DNA of 64,000 nt from Azonexus sp. (lineage in GTDB: Bacteria; Pseudomonadota; Gammaproteobacteria; Burkholderiales; Rhodocyclaceae). The notes below the pieces were generated by a model, which was not told the DNA's origin, made no database searches, and worked only from the letters and a program-made list of their open reading frames with translations. The position numbers and the translations under genes are program-made. Shown here in pieces: positions 24,542 through 32,762 of this stretch. The DNA is taken from the NCBI GenBank assembly GCA_017983615.1, contig JAGOBB010000007.1:1-64000 (forward strand). Reading direction: 5' to 3'. Position 1 is the stretch's first letter. The number at the start of each line of letters is the position of its first letter.

Positions 24542-26824
24542 TTACTTGACCTTCTTGGCACCGTTCTGCTCAAGGTAGGTCTTGGCGCGCAGACCGAGGT
24601 CGGCTGCCTTGACCTGGTATTGCCAGACTTGCTCGGCCCACAGGTTGGCCTGTTCCCAGTCCTTCTTGGCGGCTGCAGCTTCGTGCTTGGCCTTGGCATC
24701 CTTCATCTTGCCCAGCTGGTCGGTGGCGTCTTCAACCATGGCCACGACATCCGGGAAGTCCTTGAAGTTCACGCTGGTGATGTAGCCGACCACGGAATCG
24801 ATGACGACCTGGGTGTCAGCAACCTTCTTGATGGTCGCCTTGTAATCCGCTTCCGTGTAGTTCTGCTTGGCCATCTCGGTCTTGGTCGGCTTCCAGCCCT
24901 TCGGCTTGACGAGCAGGTAGCCTTGCATTTCGAGGTGCAGCGCGGAGCAGAATTCCGTGCAGTAGTACGGATAGACGCCTTCCTTGTCAGCCTTGAACTT
25001 GACCGAAACGGTCTTGCCCGGTTCGACGGAGGCATGAACGTTGTAGGTCGACACGGTGAAGCCGTGGGTTTCGTCCTGGGCGCGTTCGAGGTTGGTCAGG
25101 TGGATGGTCACTTCGTCGCCGACGTCGGCTTCGATGGTTTCCGGCGTGATATGCGAACGGATAAGGGTGCCATAGACGGTGATCTTGTTACCCTTCTTCT
25201 CGGTACGCTCTTCACCGGCGCGAACCATGCCCGGGTGCGGCTTGTCGGTACGGGAGTCGGTACCGACCTTGTAGCGGACGCCCGGCTTCAGCTTGGTGGC
25301 ATCGATAGCGACGGCGTAGTGCGGCTCACCCAGCGGCAGCGGCATGTCGTACAACAGTTGCATCTTGTCGTTCGAGATGTCGATCAGCTGGTGGTTCTGC
25401 GGATGCAGCGGGCCGACTGGGACGAAGCGGTCGATGGCCAGCTTGTTCAGCGCAACCAGGTAGCGGCCCTTCGGATCCATGGAATCGCCTTCCATGGTCA
25501 TCAGGTGACCGATGTTGTAGTGCACCGAGATCTTGTCGAGCACCTTGCCTTCGCAGTAGTTCCACTTGGCGACCTGGGAGTCTACGTACAGCGAGGTGTA
25601 GGCGACGCAGGACTTGGAATCATACTGGGTGTGCAGGGGGCCGAGGCCGAGCTGGACCTGCTTGTCCAGCGCATCCTTCATGCCGATGACCGGAATGCCG
25701 TACGGATCCTTGGATTCGAACTTGCCGGCCTTGATGGCGGCCTGGATCTTCTCGAAGGAGTAGACGGACACGTGGGTGTCCAGCTTGCCGGAGACGATGA
25801 TGTACTTGCCGTCCGGGGTCACGTCGGCGCCGTGCGGGGACTTCGGTTCCGGAACCAGGAAGAGGATGCCTTCCTTGATCGAAACATCCATCGGCAGGAC
25901 CTTGTGACCGTTGATGGTCTTGGCCTTGCCGGCGGCGACCAGTTCGGCGGCCTTCTTCCAGTTGATCACGTGCAGATAGTCGGTGTCCTTGGCGGAGCAG
26001 CCGGCTTCATACGGCGGACGGCCCTTTTCGATGCCACCGACGTAACGCTCGGAACAGAAGGAGTTGGTGAAGGACCAGCCATCAGACGGGCCTTTACCGG
26101 CATCGGACAAGTCCTGCGAGTACGGCGGCAGTTCGAGCGAGAAGGATTCCTTCGGATCGATGCGGCCTTCCTTGCGGTCGAACTTCCAGTAGGTGACGCC
26201 ACCGCGATATTTTTCGTTGAACTCTTCGAGCGGGTAGAACTTCTTGTTTTCCAGCGGGGCGGCGTACTGGGCGGCTTCGATCACGTACTCGGAGTTCGGC
26301 GTGACAAAGGCGCCGCCGTGCTCGGACTTGTAGATCGGATTGACGACGATCTGCTTGGTTTCGAAGTCACGCAGGTCGATCACGGCGAGGCGCGGGTTGG
26401 CCTTGTCGTTGATGAACAGGAACTGGCCGTCGTACTTGCCCTGGGTTTCGGAGATGGCCGGGTGGTGGGTGTCGCCCCAGGTGATGGTCTTGCCATCGAT
26501 ACTGCCCTGGTTCAGCACGGCCTTGGAGTTCTCGTCGAAGCCGTAGCCCTGCCACGGCTCCGGCGTGAACACGCCGATGTACTTGAGGATGCGCATGGAC
26601 GGAATGCCATACACGATGACCTGGCCGGACTGGCCGCCAGAGCTGAAGACGACGAATTCGTCGCGCTTGCCGGTCGGGACGTAGGTCTTGGACGCGGCCA
26701 GCAGATCCTGCTGGCTGAGACCGCGACGCTTCATCACGTCCTGCAGCGATTCGGCGGACCACGCCGTGGCGGCAAAACCTGCGGCCAGCAGCAGCGCGGT
26801 GGATTTCACTGCAAATTTTTTCAT
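24542..26824 (-). CDS. nosZ: NosZ, nitrous oxide reductase, clade II (Sec-exported)
   Basis: A 760-residue enzyme that reduces N2O to N2 in the periplasm. The signal peptide MKKFAVKSTALLLAAGFAATAWS lacks the twin arginine, marking clade II. The beta-propeller supplies CuZ histidines (GDTHHP near 118, EHGGAF, PHGADVTP, GPLHTQ, NIGHLMTMEGD, PLHPQNHQL). The cupredoxin domain holds CuA in YYCTEFCSALHLEMQG near 620. Residues from about 645 form an extra helical tail of roughly 115 residues without a haem motif. I start at 26824; a frame begun at 26839 adds MGDIE without support. Confidence 0.97.
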   Translation of the reverse strand: MKKFAVKSTALLLAAGFAATAWSAESLQDVMKRRGLSQQDLLAASKTYVPTGKRDEFVVFSSGGQSGQVIVYGIPSMRILKYIGVFTPEPWQGYGFDENSKAVLNQGSIDGKTITWGDTHHPAISETQGKYDGQFLFINDKANPRLAVIDLRDFETKQIVVNPIYKSEHGGAFVTPNSEYVIEAAQYAAPLENKKFYPLEEFNEKYRGGVTYWKFDRKEGRIDPKESFSLELPPYSQDLSDAGKGPSDGWSFTNSFCSERYVGGIEKGRPPYEAGCSAKDTDYLHVINWKKAAELVAAGKAKTINGHKVLPMDVSIKEGILFLVPEPKSPHGADVTPDGKYIIVSGKLDTHVSVYSFEKIQAAIKAGKFESKDPYGIPVIGMKDALDKQVQLGLGPLHTQYDSKSCVAYTSLYVDSQVAKWNYCEGKVLDKISVHYNIGHLMTMEGDSMDPKGRYLVALNKLAIDRFVPVGPLHPQNHQLIDISNDKMQLLYDMPLPLGEPHYAVAIDATKLKPGVRYKVGTDSRTDKPHPGMVRAGEERTEKKGNKITVYGTLIRSHITPETIEADVGDEVTIHLTNLERAQDETHGFTVSTYNVHASVEPGKTVSVKFKADKEGVYPYYCTEFCSALHLEMQGYLLVKPKGWKPTKTEMAKQNYTEADYKATIKKVADTQVVIDSVVGYITSVNFKDFPDVVAMVEDATDQLGKMKDAKAKHEAAAAKKDWEQANLWAEQVWQYQVKAADLGLRAKTYLEQNGAKKVK

Positions 26825-26880
26825 CTCGATATCTCCCATGATTACCAGAAGTCAGAACTTCCATTCCCCCACTGCCGCCT

Positions 26881-26911
26881 GCGACAAAATGCCACTGCGA
26901 CAATTTGCCGC
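26881..26911. promoter_or_regulatory. Two tandem RegA/PrrA-like boxes upstream of nosZ
   Basis: GCGAC-AAAAT-GCCAC at 26881-26895 and GCGAC-AATTT-GCCGC at 26897-26911 fit the published RegA pattern GCGRC-N-GYCGC. They start 57 bp upstream of the nosZ ATG. The second is nearly identical to the site before the cytochrome gene at 32725. RegBA itself is encoded at 30887-32676. Confidence 0.55.
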
Positions 26912-26941
26912 ACACTGTATGCCTCGCAGTCTGTGAAAGAA

Positions 26942-26955
26942 TTGATGTTTGTTAA
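26942..26955. promoter_or_regulatory. Weak FNR/DNR-like box between nosZ and the copper operon
   Basis: TTGAT-GTTT-GTTAA: the left half is perfect and the right half matches ATCAA in three of five bases. It is placed between the divergent starts 26824 and 27003. Confidence 0.35.
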
Positions 26956-27002
26956 ATCTGAAAATGCTTCTTCGGCGAAAATGCAGCCTTCCCAGCCGCC
27001 CC

Positions 27003-27488
27003 ATGCCTAGATCCCGACTTGTGAACAAGAAAATCCTGATTGATTTGATTGGCATGGAACTGATTGCGCTGGTTGTGGTGGTCGGCTACAAGCTGTCGCC
27101 GATGCTGCTGCCCAAGGCAGACGTGACCGTCCAGCCCGATCCCGTGTGCAACCTGCAGCAGCAGGCCTGCGCGGTGAAGCTGCCGAATGGCGGTCAGGTG
27201 GAGCTGAGCATGGGTACGCGGCCGATACCGCTGGTCAAACCCTTTGCCGTCGAAGTTACCACCCGAGGATTTTCCCCGGCGCGGGTCGAGGTGGATTTCG
27301 CCGGTATCGACATGAACATGGGGCTCAACCGCCCGCAATTGCTGGCCGCTGGCGATGGCCGATTCTCCGGCGAAGTGACCCTGCCGGTGTGCATTACCGG
27401 GCACATGGACTGGCAGGCGACAGTGCTGATTGAAACCGGCAACGAGCGGATCGCGGTGCCGTACCGCTTCGGGACGGGGGAGCACTGA
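27003..27488 (+). CDS. Membrane-anchored FixH/YtkA-like protein of the copper operon
   Basis: A 161-residue protein with one N-terminal membrane helix (LIDLIGMELIALVVVVGY) and a periplasmic beta domain. It contains methionine-rich GIDMNMGLNRP and VCITGHMDW, which could bind copper. The shape resembles FixH/YtkA-like proteins next to SCO genes. It is divergent from nosZ, and its stop overlaps the SCO start (ATGATG). Start chosen at 27003 (MPRSRLVNK); a later start is possible. Confidence 0.7.
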   Translation: MPRSRLVNKKILIDLIGMELIALVVVVGYKLSPMLLPKADVTVQPDPVCNLQQQACAVKLPNGGQVELSMGTRPIPLVKPFAVEVTTRGFSPARVEVDFAGIDMNMGLNRPQLLAAGDGRFSGEVTLPVCITGHMDWQATVLIETGNERIAVPYRFGTGEH

Positions 27489-28090
27489 TGTCCGAACGAA
27501 TTCTGGCGACAATCGCCGGCTTGCTCGCCCTCGTCGTGCTCGGCGTCGCATTCTTCTGGCAACCCGAACTGCCGGAGCGCCCGATTCCCAAGGCAGTCAT
27601 CGCAGCGGGTGGAGATTTCACGCTGCAATCGGCGGCCGGCCCGGTGTCCTTGAAGGATTATCGCGGCAAACTGGTGCTCGTCTATTTCGGCTACACCTAT
27701 TGTCCGGACATTTGCCCGACGTCGCTGGCCGCTACGGCGGAAGGCCTGAAGCAGCTGACGCCCGAGGAGCTCGCCAGGGTGGCGATGATCTTCGTCTCGG
27801 TCGATCCGAAGCGCGATACGCCGGAACGCCTGAAGGAATACGCCGAGTTCTTCCACCCGGGCATCGTCGGCGTCACCGGCACTGCCGAGGCCATCGCTGA
27901 AATCGCCAAGCGCTACGGCGTGTTCTATGCCGAACAGAAGGTCGATACGGCCGGGGGCGGCTACGTTGTCGACCACTCGTCAGATACTTTCGTCATCGCC
28001 CCGGACGGGCAATTGGTCGGCAAGATCGCCCATGCCACGCCGCCCGATCAGGTCGTCGTCGCCATCCGCAAACATTTGCAACAACCCTGA
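27488..28090 (+). CDS. SCO1/SenC/PrrC copper chaperone
   Basis: A 200-residue protein, anchored by helix 3-24, with a thioredoxin fold. It has the copper motif YCPDICPTS (C-x3-C, near residue 77) and the third ligand histidine in VDHSSDTFVI near 164. It has the SCO signature FVSVDPKRDTPERLKEY. SCO proteins metallate CuA sites; next to nosZ the target is probably NosZ CuA, although cytochrome oxidase is an alternative. Confidence 0.92.
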   Translation: MSERILATIAGLLALVVLGVAFFWQPELPERPIPKAVIAAGGDFTLQSAAGPVSLKDYRGKLVLVYFGYTYCPDICPTSLAATAEGLKQLTPEELARVAMIFVSVDPKRDTPERLKEYAEFFHPGIVGVTGTAEAIAEIAKRYGVFYAEQKVDTAGGGYVVDHSSDTFVIAPDGQLVGKIAHATPPDQVVVAIRKHLQQP

Positions 28091-28102
28091 AGGAGATCAA
28101 CC

Positions 28103-28567
28103 ATGAAGCACCTGTCCCTGTTTGCTGCTAGCCTGCTGTTCTCGGCCGGCGTTTTCGCCGGCGCCGCCGACAATGTTGCCGTGCAGGATCCCTATGTCCG
28201 CCTGGCACCGCCCAACGCTCCGGCAACCGGCGCCTTCATGGTGATCAAGAACAACGGCGACAAGGACGTCAAGGTGCTCAAGGCCGACAACCCGGTCTCC
28301 AAGGTCACCGAACTGCACACTCACCTGAACGAGGGTGGCGTCATGAAGATGCGCCCGGTGCCGGCCATCGACATCAAGGCCAAGGGCGAAGCGGTACTCA
28401 AGCCGGGCGGTCTGCACGTCATGCTAATCGACCTCAAGGCACCGATGAAGGAAGGCGATGTCGTGCCGATCACGCTGACCTTCGATGACGGAAGCAGCAA
28501 AAAGGTCGACGCCAAGGTGGTTCGCCCAATGTCGGCAGGGGCGCCGGCCATGGAACACAAGCACTGA
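28103..28567 (+). CDS. PCuAC periplasmic copper chaperone
   Basis: A 154-residue protein with a signal peptide (SLLFSAGVFAGA) and the PCuAC Cu(I) site: histidine in ELHTHL, methionines in GVMKMRPV, and a distal LHVML pair. It has a histidine-tipped C-terminus (MEHKH). PCuAC hands copper to SCO and then CuA. It has a good ribosome site (AAGGAG) and is the third gene of the operon. An inverted pair of dispersed elements begins four bases after its stop. Confidence 0.92.
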   Translation: MKHLSLFAASLLFSAGVFAGAADNVAVQDPYVRLAPPNAPATGAFMVIKNNGDKDVKVLKADNPVSKVTELHTHLNEGGVMKMRPVPAIDIKAKGEAVLKPGGLHVMLIDLKAPMKEGDVVPITLTFDDGSSKKVDAKVVRPMSAGAPAMEHKH

Positions 28568-28570
28568 TAG

Positions 28571-28646
28571 ATGCCTGTTTTTTAGGGCTGACCCTGCATT
28601 CTGGCTGAATGCTACGGTCGGCCCCGAAAAAAGCTGGTTTTCAGCG
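28571..28646. repeat. Inverted pair of GCTACGGTCG elements after the copper operon
   Basis: The plus copy 28608-28646 is strong (GAATGCTACGGTCGG, CCCCG, AAAAAA, then GGTTTTC). Directly left of it, 28571-28603 is a degenerate copy in inverse orientation (GGGCTGACCCTGCATTC against GGGCCGACCGTAGCATTC). Together they can form a hairpin after the PCuAC gene. Confidence 0.7.
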
Positions 28647-28880
28647 CCGATGGGCCGGCATTTCAAGGGGCCTGGGCAAATTCGCGGGCCACAACGTCAA
28701 CTTGCCTGGGCTGGACTCGTTAGGCGTAGCGCTTCAGAATTGATACGGGCTCGTTGAATTCCCTTTCCCTCGCATCCCTGCGACGGATTCTTCGGCGATC
28801 AGCGCAGACCGAACGGGCCGAGGGGGCGCGCTGATCGCGCCCGCTCGCAACGTCGCAAGATTCCATTGAGGCCAATCGGC
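28647..28880. other. Gene-free stretch before the methyltransferase
   Basis: No ORF with coding character. A GC-rich inverted repeat AGCGC...GCGCGCT lies near 28800-28835. No promoter could be assigned. Confidence 0.3.
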
Positions 28881-29882
28881 ATGTCCGAAGAATCCACGAA
28901 TCGCGTCAGGGCACTCTACGACGCATATCCCTATCCGAACCCGGTCGCCGGTGATGGCCTGATCAGTGACACAGCCAACATGGCAGCATTTCTCTTTGCT
29001 GCACAGTCTTTTTCCGGCTGGAAGATACTGGACGCGGGGTGAGGAACGGGGCATCGGCTGCTGGGATTCGCGAAACGCTTTCCCGAGGCGAGCTTCTGCG
29101 GTATCGACGTGGCCGCTGAGCCATTGAAGGTCGCACGCGAACTGGCGGCCAGGCACCAGATTGAGAACGTTGAATTTCGGCAGGCCGATCTCCTGGCCGG
29201 GAGTCCCGCGGAGAGGTTTGACCTGATTGTTTCCACGGGTGTCATTCACCACCTGCAGGACCCGGAGAGAGGCTTGCGCAATTTGTGCGAATGCCTGGCA
29301 CCCGGCGGCAGCATCGTTTTGTGGCTATATCATCCTTACGGGGAATTCGATCGGCTCCTGGAGCGCGAGCTGGTTCATGCGCTATGGGACAGAGAGACCA
29401 TGTCGATTGGCGAAGGCATCGACACAATCCGCGAACTCGATTTCTCTCTGGCAGCGGAACGATATTCCGGTGCCTATGCCAATCGGGACAATCGCCTTCT
29501 CGACCAGACCGCGATCGATGTCGATGCCTTTCTACACCCTGTCGTCAATGCCTATCGGCTGGGCGAGTCGCTCGACATGCTCGGGCGATGCGGCATGGAC
29601 TGGGGCGCCATTCACAGCATCAGTCTGGGCGCTGGCAGCAAGTTGATCGATCTCGAGCAGGTCAGCACGCCCGGTATGTCCGCATTCTGCCTGAAGCACA
29701 GTGAGTTGTTCGCCTCGCAGGCCATGCTGAAGCGATTCCGGGAGCTCGACACGCGCAGGAAACTCCAGGCAATCGAGGCAATAGCGCGGCCCAACGGCTA
29801 CGCCGTGGTTGCCGGGAGAAACGACGCGCGTGCGGATTTCGATGGAAGAATCCAGGGCAACGCCGTCGCGCTCAATCCCTGA
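28881..29882 (+). pseudogene. SAM-dependent methyltransferase interrupted by an in-frame TGA
   Basis: From ATG 28881 the frame reads MSEESTNRVRALYDAYPYPN and reaches SAM motif I as LDAG-stop-GTGH. The stop TGA at 29040-29042 stands where the family has cysteine (DAGCGTGH), one base change from TGC or TGT. The frame then continues uninterrupted for 280 codons with FCGIDVAAEPL, FDLIVSTGVIHHL and LAPGGSIVLWLY. It is a class I methyltransferase of about 333 residues. Everything else looks intact, so the mutation is recent, a sequencing error, or recoding. I saw no convincing SECIS hairpin after the TGA. Confidence 0.75.
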
Positions 29883-29894
29883 GCCCCCGGTCGC

Positions 29895-29932
29895 CAAATG
29901 CTACGGTCGGCCCAAAAAAATGCCGATTTTCA
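29895..29932 (+). repeat. GCTACGGTCG element after the methyltransferase
   Basis: CAAATGCTACGGTCGG at 29895-29910, then CCC, AAAAAAA, TGCCG and ATTTTCAG. Twelve bases after the stop codon. Confidence 0.85.
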
Positions 29933-29949
29933 GAATTTACCGGTCGCTT

Positions 29950-30771
29950 TCAGCAGTGTCGGCCGCTCGCCCGGCTGAAGCCGAATCCGCCGCCGGAGCC
30001 GGCCGGACGGATGCAGATGGTCATCGTCAGTGATCGGGCCGACTTGTCGATGTCGGCCGGGAAGGGCGCGAACGGGATCGACCGTTCGACGACCGAGCGG
30101 ATGAAGGCGATTTCCGCGGCCTGATCGGCTTCGTTCAACACTTCGAACGATTTCAGGCTGCCATCCGGGTTGATCCTGAATTGCACGGAGGCCGTTTTGA
30201 CCCCCTTGCTGCGCGGATCATTCCTGACGAAGGCGGCGCTGCGATTCAGGCGCTTGAGCAGGCCTTCGACGTACATCGACAGGCTGAACGGATCGGGCGG
30301 CGCGGCGTTCGGCCGCAATTCCAGGCTGGCGGCGCCGGCTTCGTCCTGACGCGCCATTTCCTGCGCCTGTTCCCGTGCCATCGCCATTGAACGCTGGGCC
30401 AGCGTCGGTCGCGGCGCTTTGTCCAGTTCTTCGAGAAAGCGGTTCATGTCGGTCTTTTCGGCCGCCGACCATTGCCGTTCTGGGGCCACGGCGACACGCG
30501 ACGGAGATTGGGTAGTCAGGATCTTCGGCTGCTTCGGTGGGGTCTTGGCAGGCCGGGGGGCAGCCTTGGCTTCGGGCTGGACCTTGATCTCCGCACTCGG
30601 CACTTCATTGCGCGGGGCGAGTCGGGCTTGCAGCCGGGGCGGTGGGCTTTCAACTACCGGCTGCTGGTCAGGGAAAAGCAGGACCAGCGCATGGACGAGC
30701 GCGGAAACGGCCATCGACCAGGCCAGCGAGCGTCTTGCGGGAGCGTTGGGGTGAAAAAACATCGCCAGCAT
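29950..30771 (-). CDS. TonB-like energy transducer protein
   Basis: A 273-residue protein. It has an N-terminal membrane helix (SLAWSMAVSALVHALVLLF), a proline- and lysine-rich linker (AAPRPAKTPPKQPK) and a C-terminal TonB/TolA-like domain ending with VQFRINPDGSLKSFEVL and ERSIPFAPFPADIDK. Its role is to link proton-motive force to an outer-membrane receptor or a periplasmic partner. No exbB/exbD is nearby. I start at 30771; ATG 30762 is equally possible. Confidence 0.75.
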   Translation of the reverse strand: MLAMFFHPNAPARRSLAWSMAVSALVHALVLLFPDQQPVVESPPPRLQARLAPRNEVPSAEIKVQPEAKAAPRPAKTPPKQPKILTTQSPSRVAVAPERQWSAAEKTDMNRFLEELDKAPRPTLAQRSMAMAREQAQEMARQDEAGAASLELRPNAAPPDPFSLSMYVEGLLKRLNRSAAFVRNDPRSKGVKTASVQFRINPDGSLKSFEVLNEADQAAEIAFIRSVVERSIPFAPFPADIDKSARSLTMTICIRPAGSGGGFGFSRASGRHC

Positions 30772-30800
30772 TGTACGGGGACAGGTGGCAGTCCGGCCGG

Positions 30801-30837
30801 CCAATCGGTCGGGAAATCGCCTTTCCCGACCGATTGG
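30801..30837 (-). terminator. Strong hairpin after regA
   Basis: CCAATCGGTCGGGAAA at 30801-30816 pairs perfectly with 30822-30837 around a 5-base loop, 16 bp in all. It lies between regA and the TonB-like gene. There is no U-run on the minus strand, so termination would be partial or factor-dependent. Confidence 0.55.
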
Positions 30838-30886
30838 AAACAACTTGTTGCAATTCAGCTGCCGCCCCCGGTGGCCGGCACAGTCG

Positions 30887-31420
30887 TCAAGTCTTGACCG
30901 GCCGCTTTGACAGCTTGCGCTGCAATGTGCGCCGGTGCATTTTCAGGGCGCGGGCGGTGGCCGAGATATTGCCGTCGTTTTCATTGAGAACCCGCTGGAT
31001 ATGCTCCCATTCGAGGCGGTCGACGGACAGCGGTTCGTCCGAGGCGGGCAAGTCGAAATCCGGGCTGTCGTCATCGTCGAAGGCGGACAGGATGGCCTCG
31101 ATCTCGACCGGCTTGGCCAGGTACTGGATGGCGCCCAGCTTGACCGCATCGACCGCCGTGGCAATGCTGGCGTAGCCGGTCAGCACGACGATCCGGCAAT
31201 CCGGGTTGATGGCCAGCAGCTGCGGAATCAGGGCCAGGCCGGAAGTGCCGTTCAGGTTGAGGTCGAGGACGATGCGTCCGGCCCGGGTCTCGCGGGCGGT
31301 ATCGAGCGCTGAGGCGGCATCGTGGGCGCCGCGCGCCGGGTGGCCTCGGCGTTCCAGCGTGCGGACGAGGATGGCGTTGAAACTCGGGTCGTCGTCGATG
31401 ATCAGCGTCAGTTCGCTCAT
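30887..31420 (-). CDS. regA: RegA/PrrA/ActR-type redox response regulator
   Basis: A 177-residue protein. The receiver domain has acidic pocket IIDDDPS, phosphorylated aspartate in IVLDLNLNGTSG near residue 53, and lysine in YLAKPVE. A FIS-type helix-turn-helix at the C-terminus reads NISATARALKMHRRTLQRKL. The compact receiver-plus-FIS layout and high similarity of the HTH to RegA/PrrA identify it. Its ATG overlaps the regB stop. It should control respiration genes according to quinone or oxygen status. Confidence 0.92.
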   Translation of the reverse strand: MSELTLIIDDDPSFNAILVRTLERRGHPARGAHDAASALDTARETRAGRIVLDLNLNGTSGLALIPQLLAINPDCRIVVLTGYASIATAVDAVKLGAIQYLAKPVEIEAILSAFDDDDSPDFDLPASDEPLSVDRLEWEHIQRVLNENDGNISATARALKMHRRTLQRKLSKRPVKT

Positions 31421-32676
31421 GTTTGTTTTCTTGGCAGTTCGATGCGGGCGAGGGCGCCGCCGTCGTCGGGATTGCTCAGGCTCAGCGTGCCGCCGAGCTG
31501 TTCGATGGCAGCGCGGGTCAGCATCAGACCGACCCCGCTACCGCGCTCATGGGCCGGAAAACTGGTCTGTCCGCCGAGGGCGAGGACGTTGGGCGGAAAG
31601 CCCGGGCCGCGGTCGCGGATGTCGATGCAGACTGTGTCGGTGCACCAGGCGAGGCGGATTTCCAGCGGGCTCGGTGTGGCATTGGCGGCGTTGTTCAACA
31701 GGTTGAGCACGGCTTGTTCCAATCGCGGGTCGGCGACCAGTTCGGGTGCCGGCCCGTCGCTGGCGATCACCAGCCGGCTGCTCGCCTGCGGCCGGGCGGC
31801 GTGCCAGCGCTGGCGCAGGCTGTCCAGCCAGCGGTCGGCCGCCAGCAATTGGGCGTTTTCCAGCCGCTCGGCGCCGGCCCGACGCGACAGGCCGGTGATG
31901 ATTTCCTTGCAGATGCCGATCTGCTGGCGGAGCAGGGCGATGTCCTCGCGCACGGGCTCGCTCAGGCTGTTGTCGTTGGCCAGTTCGCCGGCCAGCAGCG
32001 CCATCGTGCCGAGCGGCGTGCCAAGTTCGTGGGCGGCACCGGCGGCCAGCGTACCCATGGCCATCACCCGCTCGTCGCGCAGCGCCTGTTCGCGGGCCGC
32101 CGCCAGTTCGGCATCGCGCTGGCGGATCAGGCCGGTCATGCGGACGATGATCCAGCCGATCATCGCGGCGGAAACGACGAAGATCAGCCACATGCCGCCG
32201 AGGTGCAGACGGGTGGCGCGAGTGGCGTCCGGTAGCGGCAGCGGTACGAAGAGGAACATCAGCAGCGAATAGGCAGCGATGGCGGCGGCGGCGACGATGA
32301 CGACAAAGCGTGCTGGCAAGGTCAGTGCAGCGATGGCCACGGGCGGCAGCAGAAGCGAGACGAGCGGGTTGGCGGCGCCGCCGCTGAAGAAAACGATGGC
32401 ACTCAGCGTGCCGATGTCGAACAGCAACTGGACGAACAGTTCGCAGGCGCTGGCGGAGCGCGCCCGGGCAACGCGCCACTGGGCCAGACCATTGAACAGC
32501 CCGGCGATGGCGACAATGCCGAGGAGCGGCACCTGGGGGACCGGAATGTCGAGCAGGCCGGGGCCGACCATGACAAGCTGGGCAAGGATGGCGAGGACGA
32601 CCCAGCGGCCGCCGACCAGTCGGCGCAGGGTGGCCAGATGGTCGGGGGTTTCAGTGGTGCACGGGGTCGATACCAT
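31417..32676 (-). CDS. regB: RegB/PrrB/ActS-type redox sensor kinase
   Basis: A 419-residue histidine kinase with about six membrane helices. The quinone-sensing motif GG-x-x-NP appears as GGAANPLVS near residue 100. The H-box is AAGAAHELGTPLGTMALL near 216, followed by the N-box NLLNNAANATPS, then DRGPGFP and GSGVGLML. RegB senses the ubiquinone redox state and phosphorylates RegA. Conserved cysteine sensing may involve QIGICKEII near residue 255. Divergent from a cytochrome c gene. Confidence 0.93.
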   Translation of the reverse strand: MVSTPCTTETPDHLATLRRLVGGRWVVLAILAQLVMVGPGLLDIPVPQVPLLGIVAIAGLFNGLAQWRVARARSASACELFVQLLFDIGTLSAIVFFSGGAANPLVSLLLPPVAIAALTLPARFVVIVAAAAIAAYSLLMFLFVPLPLPDATRATRLHLGGMWLIFVVSAAMIGWIIVRMTGLIRQRDAELAAAREQALRDERVMAMGTLAAGAAHELGTPLGTMALLAGELANDNSLSEPVREDIALLRQQIGICKEIITGLSRRAGAERLENAQLLAADRWLDSLRQRWHAARPQASSRLVIASDGPAPELVADPRLEQAVLNLLNNAANATPSPLEIRLAWCTDTVCIDIRDRGPGFPPNVLALGGQTSFPAHERGSGVGLMLTRAAIEQLGGTLSLSNPDDGGALARIELPRKQT

Positions 32677-32690
32677 GGGACGAATTATGC

Positions 32691-32739
32691 GTGATTTGTG
32701 TCAATTTTCAGTCGCTTGAGAGGTGCGACAATTCGCCGC
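32691..32739. promoter_or_regulatory. Divergent regB/cytochrome control region: FNR-like and RegA-like boxes
   Basis: GTGAT-TTGT-GTCAA at 32691-32704 matches the FNR consensus in eight of ten positions. GCGAC-AATTC-GCCGC at 32725-32739 is almost the same as the second box before nosZ (one difference). GTCGC at 32711 is an additional half-site. Confidence 0.5.
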
Positions 32740-32762
32740 ATCGATCTTCGGAGTTACCCTGC

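Noticed and set aside
24539..27010. 823-codon plus-strand ORF opposite nosZ
   Set aside because: It mirrors nosZ codon for codon in a GC-rich genome; no domain, no ribosome site, and nosZ is certain.
29040..29085. Selenocysteine insertion (SECIS) at the TGA in the methyltransferase
   Set aside because: No stable stem-loop with a GGU-type apical loop could be drawn in the 45 bases after the TGA; kept only as a remote possibility.
30801..30837. Classic Rho-independent terminator after regA
   Set aside because: The 16-bp stem is perfect but lacks a U-run on the minus strand; listed as a strong hairpin with reduced confidence.
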